Positions 1-8,376 of a DNA stretch of 64,000 bases are shown here, one piece after another. A model generated the notes under the pieces. The model had not been told where the DNA came from, did no database searches, and saw only the letters and a program-made list of their open reading frames with translations. A program made the translations under genes and the position numbers. Source of the DNA: Bacillota bacterium (lineage in GTDB: Bacteria; Bacillota; Clostridia; Acetivibrionales; DSM-27016); contig JAEWDM010000006.1 of NCBI GenBank assembly GCA_023390115.1, positions 66,591 to 130,590 on the forward strand. Reading direction: 5' to 3'. Positions within the stretch are counted from its first letter, which is position 1. Every line of letters begins with the position of its first letter.

Positions 1-2
1 TA

Positions 3-53
3 ATAGGCTCTGCCGTTGCCGCAGGCGTACTGCTGGCACTGTTCGGGAGCTAA
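3..53 (+). CDS. C-terminal tail of an unknown, probably membrane protein (partial)
   Basis: Reading from base 3, 16 open codons end in TAA at 51-53. The peptide is hydrophobic and glycine/alanine-rich (ends VLLALFGS), as in the last transmembrane helix of a membrane protein. The rest of the gene lies outside the window, so neither the family nor the start can be judged. It could be chance, since 16 codons is short. Confidence 0.35.
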   Translation: MGSAVAAGVLLALFGS

Positions 54-89
54 AAAGCTCACTGCTTTGCTTAACGTAAATAACAGAAC

Positions 90-128
90 AATGGGACATT
101 CCTCGACAAAGGAGAAGAGTGTCCCATT
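90..128. repeat. Short inverted repeat with GGGACA..TGTCCC ends
   Basis: The arms AATGGGACA (90-98) and TGTCCCATT (120-128) are perfectly complementary around a purine-rich centre. The ends (GGGACATTCCTC and GAGTGTCCC) resemble the terminal inverted repeats of the elements at 47417, 49811 and 62072, so this may be a minimal, core-less copy of that family. It sits just beyond the stop of the convergent glycosidase gene and could also act as its terminator. Confidence 0.6.
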
Positions 129-133
129 ACCTT

Positions 134-1162
134 TTACTTTACTATAAAGGCTGAGGGCACATATCTTGGACCATACTGGCTGGAGGGACTGTTTATCAGC
201 CTGTCGTCATATACAAGCGTAGTTGATGAGCCTCCATCAAGGTTTGCGGCATTGTGAGCCCCGTATTCCACCATAATATCCTGAACGTCCTTGAGCGTGG
301 CTCCTACGCTTGACAACTGCCTTCCGTCTATTGCAAGCAGCAGCACGGCACCGTCTGTCCTTTGACCTATGGCTGTTCTGGGAGCTATTCCCCATCCCCC
401 GTCTCCCTGAGTGATCGTAGGCTTGCCGTTTACAATGAGGAATGGCCGGAAGGAAACTGCATCCCTTATTTTAAGGCTTTCAATCCTGGCTTTGCTGTAT
501 TTTCCAAGCACCAGTATGTTTTTTTCATTAAAGCCTATTATATAATGCGAGGAAGCATTATCCGAATATAGTATCCTGCCGTCCTCAATGATTATTCCTT
601 CGGGAATGCCTCCCGTGCCGTGACCGTCAAGATCGGCAAAGCCTCCCGCGTTTATGCCTGCGACGGCATTATTGCTCTTTACTATATCCTCCACCTTTGT
701 GCCTCTTACCCCTAATTGGGGAGTGGTGGCCAGAGACACCCTTGAGGGATCCTTGACTATAAGCAGATATCCTTTATATGTGGAGCCTTTAATATCTATC
801 TTTTCTATACCGTCTATACTGTCATCGCCTTCCGCTCCCTTCGCAGGGAGAGAAATTTCATCCTGGTTTGTATCCTCAATAGGATCGTTTATCTTATATT
901 TTTCCATTATGCTTGCTATTTCAGCGTCACTGACAAGAATCCTCGCCAGGTATTGATGGCTCATTGTGTTCATGGCTGTGGTTACAAAAAGCTCCTTGAG
1001 CCTTGTGTCCGGCCCATAGAACAAAAAGCCTGCGGTCAACAAGCATAAAATGGTAAACATAATAAAGAAGGCAGCTAAAAACCTTCTGATTTTTACCGAA
1101 AAGCTCTTCCTCTTTTGAAGCCTTGCTTTGCGAATGGCTTCCGCTCTGTTCATTATGACCAC
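134..1162 (-). CDS. Phosphodiester glycosidase (NAGPA domain) family protein, membrane-anchored
   Basis: The 342-residue product has a basic N-terminus, one transmembrane segment at about residues 29-50, a linker, then a C-terminal domain of the NAGPA / DUF2233 family (about 130-342). Family motifs visible are INAGGF, PRTAIGQ, AIDGRQ and NLDGGSSTTL. Members cleave phosphodiester-linked sugars, acting in mammals on mannose-6-phosphate uncovering and in bacteria at the cell surface; the natural substrate here is unknown. The single N-terminal helix without a clear signal-peptidase site suggests an outward-facing anchored enzyme. A second in-frame Met at residue 4 is an alternative start. It appears monocistronic, convergent with the tail at the left edge. 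Confidence 0.85.
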   Translation of the reverse strand: MVIMNRAEAIRKARLQKRKSFSVKIRRFLAAFFIMFTILCLLTAGFLFYGPDTRLKELFVTTAMNTMSHQYLARILVSDAEIASIMEKYKINDPIEDTNQDEISLPAKGAEGDDSIDGIEKIDIKGSTYKGYLLIVKDPSRVSLATTPQLGVRGTKVEDIVKSNNAVAGINAGGFADLDGHGTGGIPEGIIIEDGRILYSDNASSHYIIGFNEKNILVLGKYSKARIESLKIRDAVSFRPFLIVNGKPTITQGDGGWGIAPRTAIGQRTDGAVLLLAIDGRQLSSVGATLKDVQDIMVEYGAHNAANLDGGSSTTLVYDDRLINSPSSQYGPRYVPSAFIVK

Positions 1163-1262
1163 CCTTATATTAAAAGCAGCTCCGGGCCCAAACAGTTTTA
1201 TACGGGACCGGTCAGTTTTATGCTTTAAAGCAATATATCTTTAAATTAAATATACACAATAA

Positions 1263-1430
1263 TATCAAATTCGACAGGCTTTTTCAAACCATTACTGGTT
1301 AAAAGATACAAACGTATATGATTTATTTGAGTATGACTTAAAAATGGATTATGAAAGCGGCAAAGGGCTGCAAACAGCTTGTGCAGGCTTTATAGCCGCT
1401 GTGCAGGAGATGTGGGAAGACATTGCTTAA
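1263..1430 (+). other. Open frame, possible gene remnant in a 444-bp intergenic stretch
   Basis: Between the glycosidase start (1162) and the SEC-C gene (1607) one frame stays open from 1263 to TAA at 1428-1430. Its only internal ATG is at 1344 (28 codons, ending EMWEDIA). No ribosome-binding site precedes that ATG and I recognise no family. It may be the decayed 3' end of a gene or chance. The rest of the stretch is AT-rich; a TATAAT at 1551-1556 is a plausible -10 for the SEC-C operon, without a clear -35. Confidence 0.2.
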
Positions 1431-1606
1431 CAAGTATTTATTGCCGTGAGTTAATAAAAATTTAATAAAGCATTTTTGGGTCAAGGCAAAAGATATCGAA
1501 TGAAAATATATGGATTTAAAAAAAATAAGCCTTTCCATAAAAAAATATGTTATAATCTTATAGATAAAAAATTAAGCATATGAAACATAAAGGAGAAAAC
1601 GGATTT

Positions 1607-2098
1607 ATGAGCCTGTACGATGAATGGAAAGCACTGGCTGAGGAGGAGAGAGGTCCTAAGGATCAGGAGTCCTTCTGGAAAGAGTATTTTGAAAAGGAAA
1701 AGAATAACTACGAAGCAATCCTGGAGCGCCACGAGGAGATATGCAGCGGCAAGCTGGGAGAACTGGCGGAAACCTTCAATATGGATGCCGTCACCTTTAC
1801 GGGTTTTCTCGACGGCATCAACTCGAGCCTGATTGAGGAAATAGCTCTGGATGAGATGAATGAGGAATCTGAAGTAAAGCTTGAAATAGATTTTGAAAAG
1901 CTGTATTTTAACATGCTGGAGGCAAAGGCCGACTGGCTTTATAAGCTGAAGCAGTGGGATGAGGTGCTGTCCCCGCAGAAGAGAACGGAAATAACCGGAG
2001 AGTTCAGGAGGACAAAAATGGCGGTCAGCAGCAAGGTGGGAAGGAACGAGCCCTGTCCCTGCGGAAGCGGTAAAAAGTATAAAAAATGCTGTGGGTAG
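1607..2098 (+). CDS. SEC-C metal-binding motif protein
   Basis: The product is 163 residues. The start at 1607 is chosen over an in-frame ATG at 1580 because AAAGGAG lies about 11 nt before it. The body (residues 1-140) is acidic and helical with no recognised domain. The last 20 residues form a SEC-C zinc-binding motif (NEPCPCGSGKKYKKCC) with the C-x-C-x8-C-C arrangement known from the SecA C-terminus. SEC-C tails bind zinc and often mediate contacts with the ribosome or SecB, but many stand-alone SEC-C proteins have no known role. It is 19 bp upstream of the dGTPase gene in the same direction and probably shares its transcript. Confidence 0.8.
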   Translation: MSLYDEWKALAEEERGPKDQESFWKEYFEKEKNNYEAILERHEEICSGKLGELAETFNMDAVTFTGFLDGINSSLIEEIALDEMNEESEVKLEIDFEKLYFNMLEAKADWLYKLKQWDEVLSPQKRTEITGEFRRTKMAVSSKVGRNEPCPCGSGKKYKKCCG

Positions 2099-2117
2099 TG
2101 AATAAAAGAGGTTTGAT

Positions 2118-3269
2118 ATGGCTGTTGTTTGGAGAAAGATAAGGGAAGAGCAGGAGGAAGGGTTTTCCCCCTATGCTGCCAGAAGCACAATGTCGAAGGG
2201 CAGGGTGCTTGAAGAGGAAAGATGTCCCGTAAGGACCGATTTTGAGCGGGATTCCAACAGAATACTCTATTCCATGGAATTCAGGAGGCTAAGGCATAAA
2301 ACTCAGGTATTCTTAAATGCAAAGAATGACCACATATGCACACGAATGGAGCATGTGCTCCATGTGGGCTCAATAGCGGTGACAATAGCACGGACGCTTA
2401 ATCTTAACCAGGATCTTACCTATGCGATTGCCCTGGGCCATGACATAGGCCACGCTCCTTTTGGACACAGCGGAGAGCGGGTTCTGGATAAATGCTTAAA
2501 GAAAATAAACCGGGATTACTTTTTTCAGCATGAGCTGCATAGCTTAAGGGTGGTCGACAGGCTTGCGACCAGAGTTTCCAGAGAAAAAATAAACGAAAAA
2601 TGCGGGCTTAATCTGACGTTTGAGGTAAGGGACGGAATTGCCTGCCATTGCGGCGAGAACTACAGTGAATACAGGCTTGAGAGGGACAGTGAAAGGGATT
2701 TCGATTCCTTGAGCCGTATGAAGCCCGGAAACAGGAGGCCCTACACGCTGGAGGCCTGTGTTGTAAGACTGGTTGATAAAATTGCATATGTGGGAAGGGA
2801 TATTGAGGATGCCGTGAGGGTCAGGCTTATGGAAATGGAGGATATTTCTAAAGATGTATGCAACGAGCTTGGCTATACCAATGGAGAAATAATAAATACC
2901 CTGGTATGCGACCTGATTGAAAACAGCTACGGAAACAACTATATTGCACTTAGCAGGGAAAAGGGCGAAGCTCTGGAGTGCCTTATAAATGAAAATGTAA
3001 GATTGATTTACAAGGCCGATAAAATAAGAAGATACGAAAAGACCGCTGAAAATGTTATGGAGGGGCTTTTTGAGGATCTTGTAAAAAAAGCGAAGGACCC
3101 GGAAAAAATGAAGAACAGTGAGCTTAAGGTGTACAGAAAGTTTCACAATTTTATAAATGATATAGGATACGGCGTCAACGACACCGGTGAGCAAAAGGCG
3201 ATAGATTTTATAGCCGGAATGACGGATGGCTTCGCACTTAGCTGCTTTGAGGAAATTTACTGGGTTTAG
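2118..3269 (+). CDS. dgt: Deoxyguanosinetriphosphate triphosphohydrolase-like protein
   Basis: The 383-residue product is an HD-superfamily dNTPase. It shows the family N-terminal block (EFRRLRHKTQVFLN), the HVLHVGSIA helix, the metal-binding ALGHDIGHAPFGHSGE stretch carrying the HD pair at about residues 111-118, and the VVRLVDKIAYVGRD block with the final Asp ligand. The family removes triphosphate from dNTPs and controls dNTP pools; some members are defence factors, which is not implied here. Length is close to the usual 330-440. It lies between the SEC-C gene and a second HD nucleotidase gene, so the three may form a nucleotide-pool operon. Confidence 0.9.
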   Translation: MAVVWRKIREEQEEGFSPYAARSTMSKGRVLEEERCPVRTDFERDSNRILYSMEFRRLRHKTQVFLNAKNDHICTRMEHVLHVGSIAVTIARTLNLNQDLTYAIALGHDIGHAPFGHSGERVLDKCLKKINRDYFFQHELHSLRVVDRLATRVSREKINEKCGLNLTFEVRDGIACHCGENYSEYRLERDSERDFDSLSRMKPGNRRPYTLEACVVRLVDKIAYVGRDIEDAVRVRLMEMEDISKDVCNELGYTNGEIINTLVCDLIENSYGNNYIALSREKGEALECLINENVRLIYKADKIRRYEKTAENVMEGLFEDLVKKAKDPEKMKNSELKVYRKFHNFINDIGYGVNDTGEQKAIDFIAGMTDGFALSCFEEIYWV

Positions 3270-3315
3270 GCACGCAAAGAGGCCCACACAATTATTTTTA
3301 CAGAGGTATTTATAT

Positions 3316-3912
3316 ATGGCAAAGGCAAAGACCAGATTTCATTTTTTTGCTCTTCTCTCCAGAATGAAGTATATAACACGCTGGGGGCTGATGAGAAACA
3401 CGCAGCCTGAAAATATTCAGGAGCACAGCCTTCAGGTAGCGATGGTTGCCCATGCTCTGGCACTTATAAAAAACCGCTTTTACGGCGGAAATATAAATGC
3501 TGACAGGGTGGCGGTGCTTGCCATGTTCCATGACTGCAATGAGATAATTACCGGAGACCTGCCCACACCGATCAAATATTTTAATCCTGAAATAAGCAAG
3601 GCATACAAGGCGGTGGAAAGGGTATCGAAGGATAAGCTGGTATCAATGCTCCCGGATGAGCTGAAGTCCGACTACTCCTCAATTCTATTTCATGAGGAGC
3701 GGGGAGGGGATTGCTGGAGGCTGGTAAAGGCTGCGGACAGAATTTCGGCATATATAAAGTGCATTGAGGAGGTAAAGGCCGGAAACGGGGAATTTAAAAA
3801 AGCGAGCGTATCTGTACTCAAATCAATAACTGAAATAGATATGCCGGAGGTCAAATATTTTATGGAAAATTTTTTGCCGAGCTTTTCGTTAACCCTGGAC
3901 GAGCTGGAATAG
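3316..3912 (+). CDS. YfbR-like 5'-deoxynucleotidase (HD domain)
   Basis: The product is 198 residues from the ATG at 3316, placed 11 nt after CAGAGG; an upstream in-frame ATG at 3226 lies inside the dGTPase gene and lacks a site. YfbR signatures are present: NIQEHSLQVAMVAHAL with the first His, LAMFHDCNEIITGDLPTPIK with the HD pair, and LVKAADRISAYIKC with the last Asp. YfbR enzymes dephosphorylate deoxyribonucleoside 5'-monophosphates. Coming directly after dgt, it would continue dNTP breakdown to deoxynucleosides. Confidence in family is high; exact substrate is inferred. Confidence 0.9.
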   Translation: MAKAKTRFHFFALLSRMKYITRWGLMRNTQPENIQEHSLQVAMVAHALALIKNRFYGGNINADRVAVLAMFHDCNEIITGDLPTPIKYFNPEISKAYKAVERVSKDKLVSMLPDELKSDYSSILFHEERGGDCWRLVKAADRISAYIKCIEEVKAGNGEFKKASVSVLKSITEIDMPEVKYFMENFLPSFSLTLDELE

Positions 3913-3921
3913 GCAAAACAA

Positions 3922-3952
3922 AAGACAGCCCTTTTAAGACTGCCTTTGTCTG
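3922..3952. terminator. Bidirectional intrinsic terminator
   Basis: AAGACAG pairs with CTGCCTT around a TTTTAAGA loop, with T-rich flanks on both sides. One pair is G-U only when read as the minus-strand transcript. It separates the convergent YfbR-like and FMN-binding genes. Confidence 0.6.
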
Positions 3953-3957
3953 CTGTG

Positions 3958-4434
3958 CTACTTTGCTGTTTCCAGGGCTTTTTGAACGGATATTTTCCAG
4001 TTGTTGCAGCTTGTGGTTGCCCCAGAGATAATGTCTACATCATAGCTTTGCTTTTTCACCATGGCGTCTGCCAGGTCTATCCTGTACTGCTTGAGGTTTG
4101 GATATACCTTCCCCTCTATCTCCTCGCCCTTCCAGTTTTCATAGTCAACTTCCTTTCCGTCGGTATCAAGCCTTCTTAAAATTATGCTCTTTATTTTGCC
4201 GTCCGCGATTTCCACAGTTGCATTTTCAGCCCCATGCTCCCAAGGATCTGCTACGCCCTCATAGGTTCCGTCCTTATATGCTGCCTGTACCGGACTGGTA
4301 GTCTCCTGTGTGGTGGTTTGCTGACCAATTCCCTCCTGTGTTGTTGTCTGCTGGTTTTCATTATTCCGAGGGCCGCATCCCCCCAGGGTGAAGGCCAAAA
4401 TTATAATTGCCGTCAGTACCATGATTTTTTTCAT
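3958..4434 (-). CDS. FMN-binding domain lipoprotein
   Basis: The 158-residue product begins with a lipoprotein signal peptide (MKKIMVLTAI..), and the lipobox LGGC places the lipidated Cys at residue 20. A Thr/Gln-rich linker (about 25-50) leads to an FMN-binding domain (about 55-158). The SGATTS motif near residue 142 is the site where FMN is covalently attached to Thr by ApbE in this family. It would sit on the outer face of the membrane and take part in extracytoplasmic electron transfer. No ApbE or Rnf gene is nearby, so its partner is not visible. A good ribosome-binding site (GGAGGT) precedes the start. Confidence 0.88.
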   Translation of the reverse strand: MKKIMVLTAIIILAFTLGGCGPRNNENQQTTTQEGIGQQTTTQETTSPVQAAYKDGTYEGVADPWEHGAENATVEIADGKIKSIILRRLDTDGKEVDYENWKGEEIEGKVYPNLKQYRIDLADAMVKKQSYDVDIISGATTSCNNWKISVQKALETAK

Positions 4435-4530
4435 AACAATACCTCCTTAGTAAAGCTCTTGTGATTTTTTTAGTATTTGTATTTTCATGGTTAAAATATA
4501 CCTTGGCAAAAATAGCGGTATACAGAGGTG

Positions 4531-4953
4531 TTAACCTTGAAGTTCAAAGCTTGCAGATTTGTATTTATGATAATATCTGCCGCTTTGGGGAGTGAATTTT
4601 AAAATACAATAATCAGGATCTGCGACGCCCTTCGGGTAATACCTGGTATCACCTCTCTGCCAAAAACGGCTTTTAATGTCCTGAGTCTCCATTACTTCCA
4701 TGGTTCCTGTCAGTAATACGCCCTTTCCTTGTATGAAGCTGAAAAAGTAGACACATGCGTTGGGGTTTTTTTGATATTGCGCAATATGCCTGGAAGAGGT
4801 ATTAGTGCTGAAATATATCTCTGTAATGCTATGCCTTTCCCTTACAGGAAAAACAACTTTAATATTTGGGAATCCGTTTTCATCGATTGCTCCAATAAAA
4901 AACAGCCGTACCTTCTTATAAAGATTTGTAACCGATACAAGTGTATTATTCAT
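4531..4953 (-). CDS. Pyridoxamine 5'-phosphate oxidase-family flavin protein
   Basis: The 140-residue product has the split-barrel FMN-binding fold: NLYKKVRLFFIGAIDENGFP at the N-terminus, a central FSTNTSSRHIAQYQKNPNACVYF block and the QGKGVLLTGTMEVME strand. Such small proteins bind FMN, F420 or heme and often have uncertain substrates. The start is the ATG at 4953, which overlaps the stop of the upstream MarR gene (ATGA), so the two are translationally coupled; a longer frame starting with TTG at 4971 is less likely. The coupling implies it is the regulator's target enzyme, perhaps for detoxification of small aromatic or oxidised compounds. Confidence 0.82.
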   Translation of the reverse strand: MNNTLVSVTNLYKKVRLFFIGAIDENGFPNIKVVFPVRERHSITEIYFSTNTSSRHIAQYQKNPNACVYFFSFIQGKGVLLTGTMEVMETQDIKSRFWQRGDTRYYPKGVADPDYCILKFTPQSGRYYHKYKSASFELQG

Positions 4954-5390
4954 ATTCCTTTTCCCTCGCAATTCTTTAAATTTAATAAAATGCGTTCTAA
5001 CTGGCTTTCAAACGAAGAAATTTCATTTTCTGAAAAACCGCGGTAAAAAATATTATTCATTTTATCTGATACAAGTGCATAGCTTTTCTCCAAAGATTTT
5101 GCATAATCTGTAAGAGAGATGATGATTTGCCTCCTATTGTCCATTTTTGTGGCTCTTGTTAATATCCCTTTTTCAACCATCCGGTTTATAACCGCTGTGA
5201 GGGTATTGTTCGCAAGTGACGTTCGCTGTCCTATTTCACTCATGCTTAAGTTATCCTGCTGCCATAATACATACAGAATTCTTCCTTGCGCCCCGGAAAT
5301 GTCAATGCTGTTTTCATTAAGCAATTTATCAAATATTCTTTCTTGAAGCTGCTTGATCTGGGAGATGTAGAAGCCTCCTGCTGTTTTCAA
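4950..5390 (-). CDS. MarR-family transcriptional regulator
   Basis: The product is 146 residues with a winged helix-turn-helix: dimer helix at the N-terminus, LSMSEIGQRTSLANNTLTAVINRM as the helix-turn-helix (about 48-71), then the wing carrying the KMDNRRQIIISLT signature with the DxRxxxxxLT pattern. MarR proteins repress their own operon and release DNA when a small ligand or oxidant binds. It is coupled to the flavin protein gene downstream by an ATGA overlap. A 42-bp perfect palindrome 14 bp upstream of its start is the obvious operator. Only one or two Cys are present, so redox sensing cannot be judged. Confidence 0.88.
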   Translation of the reverse strand: MKTAGGFYISQIKQLQERIFDKLLNENSIDISGAQGRILYVLWQQDNLSMSEIGQRTSLANNTLTAVINRMVEKGILTRATKMDNRRQIIISLTDYAKSLEKSYALVSDKMNNIFYRGFSENEISSFESQLERILLNLKNCEGKGI

Positions 5391-5403
5391 TCAATCACCT
5401 CAT

Positions 5404-5445
5404 TTCCAAACAGTATATTTCTATATAGAAATATACTGTTTGGAA
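5404..5445. promoter_or_regulatory. 42-bp perfect palindrome, probable MarR operator
   Basis: Bases 5404-5424 (starting TTCCAAACAG) and 5425-5445 (ending CTGTTTGGAA) are exact reverse complements with no loop. It lies just upstream of the marR start and about 150 bp before the divergent ABC-F gene. MarR dimers bind palindromes of 16-20 bp; 42 bp could hold two overlapping dimers. It may also control the divergent promoter. Confidence 0.75.
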
Positions 5446-5531
5446 TACTCTTCTGTCAATATAATTTTAAAAATAAATATCTTTATTTCTTAAGGGCATC
5501 GTGGGCCTTACGTTAGAAAACGCTATAATTA

Positions 5532-5560
5532 TAGACTGCCGGGATTTTCTGTGTTATAAT
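5532..5560 (+). promoter_or_regulatory. Sigma-A-type promoter for the ABC-F gene
   Basis: TAGACT (5532-5537), a 17-bp spacer and a perfect TATAAT (5555-5560) lie 37 bp upstream of the ABC-F start. Confidence 0.6.
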
Positions 5561-5596
5561 GGGCAGGAAATTTTAATTCTTAAGGATGGTAGTAAA

Positions 5597-7216
5597 ATGA
5601 TTAGTACAAATGGAATTAGTTTAAGATATGGCGGACGGGCACTTTTTGAGGATGTAAATATTAAGTTCACCCCGGGAAACTGCTATGGGCTTATTGGTGC
5701 AAACGGCTCCGGGAAATCCACATTTCTCAAAATACTTTCAGGAGAGATTGAAGCAAATAAAGGAGATGTAATAATAACTCCCGGTGAGAGACTGGCAGTT
5801 TTAAAGCAAAATCATTTTGAGTTTGATGATATTGAAGTGCTAAAGACCGTTATTATGGGCCATGACAGGCTTTATTCAATAATGGAGCAAAAGGAGATTC
5901 TCTATGCAAAGCCTGATTTTTCCGAGGAGGACGGTATAAAGCTATCGGAGCTTGAGGCCGAGTTTGCGGAGATGAACGGCTGGGATGCGGAGTCTGATGC
6001 CGCTACACTTCTAAACGGGCTGGGAATAAGGGAGGAGCTTCATTACAAGAAAATGAAGGAGCTTGAGGGAAGCGAGAAGGTAAGAGTTCTTCTGGCGCAG
6101 GCATTGTTCGGCAATCCGGATATATTGCTTCTGGACGAGCCTACAAACCACCTTGACATTGCCTCTATAAGCTGGCTTGAAAGCTTCCTGTACAACTTTG
6201 AAAATACCGTCATTGTTGTATCCCATGACAGGCACTTTTTAAATAAGGTATGCACCCATATAGCGGATATAGATTACGGCAAAATACAGATGTATGTGGG
6301 AAATTATGATTTCTGGTATGAGTCCAGCCAGCTGGCCTTAAGACAGGCACGCGAGCTGAACAAGAAAACAGAGGCTAAAATAAAGGAGCTGCAGGAGTTT
6401 ATACAGAGGTTCAGCGCAAACGCGTCCAAATCCAAGCAAGCGACATCAAGGAAAAAGCTGCTTGAAAATCTTACTATCGAGGATATAAAGCCATCCTCCA
6501 GAAAGTATCCCTTCGTCGATTTCAAGCCTGACAGGGAGGCCGGAAACGATCTGCTTTTTGCCAGAAATATAAGCAGGGAAATTGACGGGCAAAAGGTGTT
6601 GAATGATATAAGCTTTACCGTAAACAAAGGGGATAAAATTGCTTTTGTAGGTGCCGACGGACTGCCCAAAACGACACTGTTTAAAATTCTTATGGAGGAG
6701 CTTCTCTCCGATACGGGAGATTTTAGCTGGGGGGTTACGACCACAAGATCGTATTTTCCGAGTGATAACTCCAAATATTTTGACGGAGCGGACATGAACC
6801 TTGTGGACTGGATGAGGCAGTTTTCGAAGGATCAGACGGAGACCTTCCTGAGAGGGTGGCTTGGAAGAGTTCTTTTTTCGGGAGAGGAAGCGTTAAAGAA
6901 GGCGTGCGTTCTTTCAGGGGGTGAAAAGGTGCGGTGCATGCTTGCCAGGATGATGCTTTCGGGGGCCAATGTGCTTATACTTGACGAGCCGACAAACCAC
7001 CTGGATCTGGAATCTATAACCTCGCTGAATAACGGGCTTATAAACTTTAAGGGAACAATATTATTTGCTTCGCACGATCACCAGTTTGTACAGACGGTTG
7101 CCAACAGGATAATGGAAATTACGCCTAATGGCCTGATAGACAGGCAGACAACCTATGATGAATATCTTGAGGACGAGGGTGTGGCAAAGCTGCGCAAGGA
7201 AATGTACAATTTGTGA
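5597..7216 (+). CDS. ABC-F family ATPase (YkpA/YbiT type)
   Basis: The product is 539 residues with two ABC domains and no membrane part. The first has Walker A GANGSGKST, signature ELEGSEKVRVLLAQAL and Walker B ILLLDEPTNHLD. The second has LSGGEKVRCMLARMML and VLILDEPTNHLDLESI, while its P-loop is GADGLPKTT, in which Pro replaces the usual Gly before Lys; variant second P-loops are common in the YkpA/YbiT branch. ABC-F proteins bind the ribosome and act on translation; this subfamily is not one of the classic antibiotic-protection groups. The start at 5597 follows AAGGATGG and gives the usual N-terminus (MISTNGISLRYGG). Confidence 0.9.
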   Translation: MISTNGISLRYGGRALFEDVNIKFTPGNCYGLIGANGSGKSTFLKILSGEIEANKGDVIITPGERLAVLKQNHFEFDDIEVLKTVIMGHDRLYSIMEQKEILYAKPDFSEEDGIKLSELEAEFAEMNGWDAESDAATLLNGLGIREELHYKKMKELEGSEKVRVLLAQALFGNPDILLLDEPTNHLDIASISWLESFLYNFENTVIVVSHDRHFLNKVCTHIADIDYGKIQMYVGNYDFWYESSQLALRQARELNKKTEAKIKELQEFIQRFSANASKSKQATSRKKLLENLTIEDIKPSSRKYPFVDFKPDREAGNDLLFARNISREIDGQKVLNDISFTVNKGDKIAFVGADGLPKTTLFKILMEELLSDTGDFSWGVTTTRSYFPSDNSKYFDGADMNLVDWMRQFSKDQTETFLRGWLGRVLFSGEEALKKACVLSGGEKVRCMLARMMLSGANVLILDEPTNHLDLESITSLNNGLINFKGTILFASHDHQFVQTVANRIMEITPNGLIDRQTTYDEYLEDEGVAKLRKEMYNL

Positions 7217-7261
7217 AAACGGGTAAGCGTATAATGGAGAGGAGCATCGCATTCAGTTCTG

Positions 7262-7287
7262 AATGGCATTCAATACTGAATGTCATT
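7262..7287. terminator. Hairpin between convergent genes
   Basis: AATGGCATTCA (7262-7272) pairs with TGAATGTCATT (7277-7287) around ATAC, with one G-U. It lies between the convergent ABC-F and radical SAM genes and overlaps the stop codon of the latter. No strong T-run follows. Confidence 0.5.
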
Positions 7288-8173
7288 TAATTCTGAAGCG
7301 CTGCCTGTATTGACATTTTCTGCACAGAGGCTCTGTAATCCTTCTGCCTGAAAAGCCGTCGTATATCTCTTTAGCCCTGCGGCCCGACAGTATTTCATCA
7401 AGAGGCTGGGTGCATATATCGCCAAGTGCTATTGTGCCTTCACTGTCAAGGCAGCAGGGCACCACCGTACCGTCGCAAAGAATGGCTATTTGCTCTCTGA
7501 GACCGTAGCAGAAGCCTGTATCATTTATATCCTTGCCTGTTATATCCGGCCAATTGAAGCGTTGAGCCTGATTTAAGAATATGCCGTCCGCAAGCTTTAT
7601 TCCCTTGCAGGGGGTTATTTTATCCTCAAGCCTGAAATCAAGAGAAAACTCCTTTTCAATTTTAGAAAGGAGAAGTCTGTTGCTTTCAGGGCTGCCGTGC
7701 TCCTTCAGGTTCCATAGCCTGAGACATATCTGGACATTTGTCTTAAGCCTTGCCTCTCTTATAAAATCAAATACAGCCTCCAGATATCCTTCCATATTTA
7801 ATAGCAGAGAACCGCATGAATTGCCCTCCAGACTGTGGAGGGAGAAGTTTACCTGTCTGAGCGCGGGCCTGAGCATATCCTGCTCCAATAGTCTGCCTAT
7901 GAGAGTGCCGTTTGTGGTTATGTTTACGGCATAGCCGTATTGGCTGCAAAGGTCTAAATAATACCCCAGCTCGGGGTGCATAAGAGGCTCCCCCAGCACA
8001 TGAAAATAAAGATGCTCTGAGCGGCCGCGGAGCTGAGTCAGAATTCTCAGAAACAGATCCGGCTCCATAAATTTATCAGGCCTGTGAGTTTTGGGGCAGA
8101 AGCTGCAGGACAGGTTGCATACATTTGTAATTTCTATATAGGTTTTTTTAAAGGTTTTCATATGTAAATTCAT
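7283..8173 (-). CDS. Radical SAM/SPASM domain protein
   Basis: The product is 296 residues. The radical SAM cluster motif CNLSCSFC (CxxxCxxC) is near residue 18, followed by the GEPLMHPE strand motif and TTNGT. The C-terminal third has a SPASM-like cysteine set: FCYGL, ILCDGTVVPCCLD, LGDI and PLCRKCQYR, which would hold auxiliary iron-sulfur clusters. Such enzymes modify peptides or act in cofactor maturation. No precursor peptide or partner gene is visible nearby, so the substrate is unknown. An alternative start lies at Met5; the first ATG has a GGAAAGGG only one base away, so the start is uncertain. Confidence 0.85.
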   Translation of the reverse strand: MNLHMKTFKKTYIEITNVCNLSCSFCPKTHRPDKFMEPDLFLRILTQLRGRSEHLYFHVLGEPLMHPELGYYLDLCSQYGYAVNITTNGTLIGRLLEQDMLRPALRQVNFSLHSLEGNSCGSLLLNMEGYLEAVFDFIREARLKTNVQICLRLWNLKEHGSPESNRLLLSKIEKEFSLDFRLEDKITPCKGIKLADGIFLNQAQRFNWPDITGKDINDTGFCYGLREQIAILCDGTVVPCCLDSEGTIALGDICTQPLDEILSGRRAKEIYDGFSGRRITEPLCRKCQYRQRFRIK

Positions 8174-8376
8174 GCCCTTTCCGTAAAGGCTATAGCCAGA
8201 TTAATATTTTTATGTCGAAATATTATACGTAAAAAATATGTCATAAAACTTCCTTGACAGCATTTTTTTTGGAGGATTATTCAATATATTGTCGAATAAT
8301 TAATAAAAACGCTTGTTAAAATAGTTCTTTTTTCAGTATTTTTACATTGAACAGCAGTCCAAAAGGAGCAGATCAA

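Noticed and set aside
2544..3287. 247-residue open frame on the minus strand across the dGTPase gene
   Set aside because: It lies antisense to a clear dgt gene, has no ribosome-binding site and its translation shows no domain.
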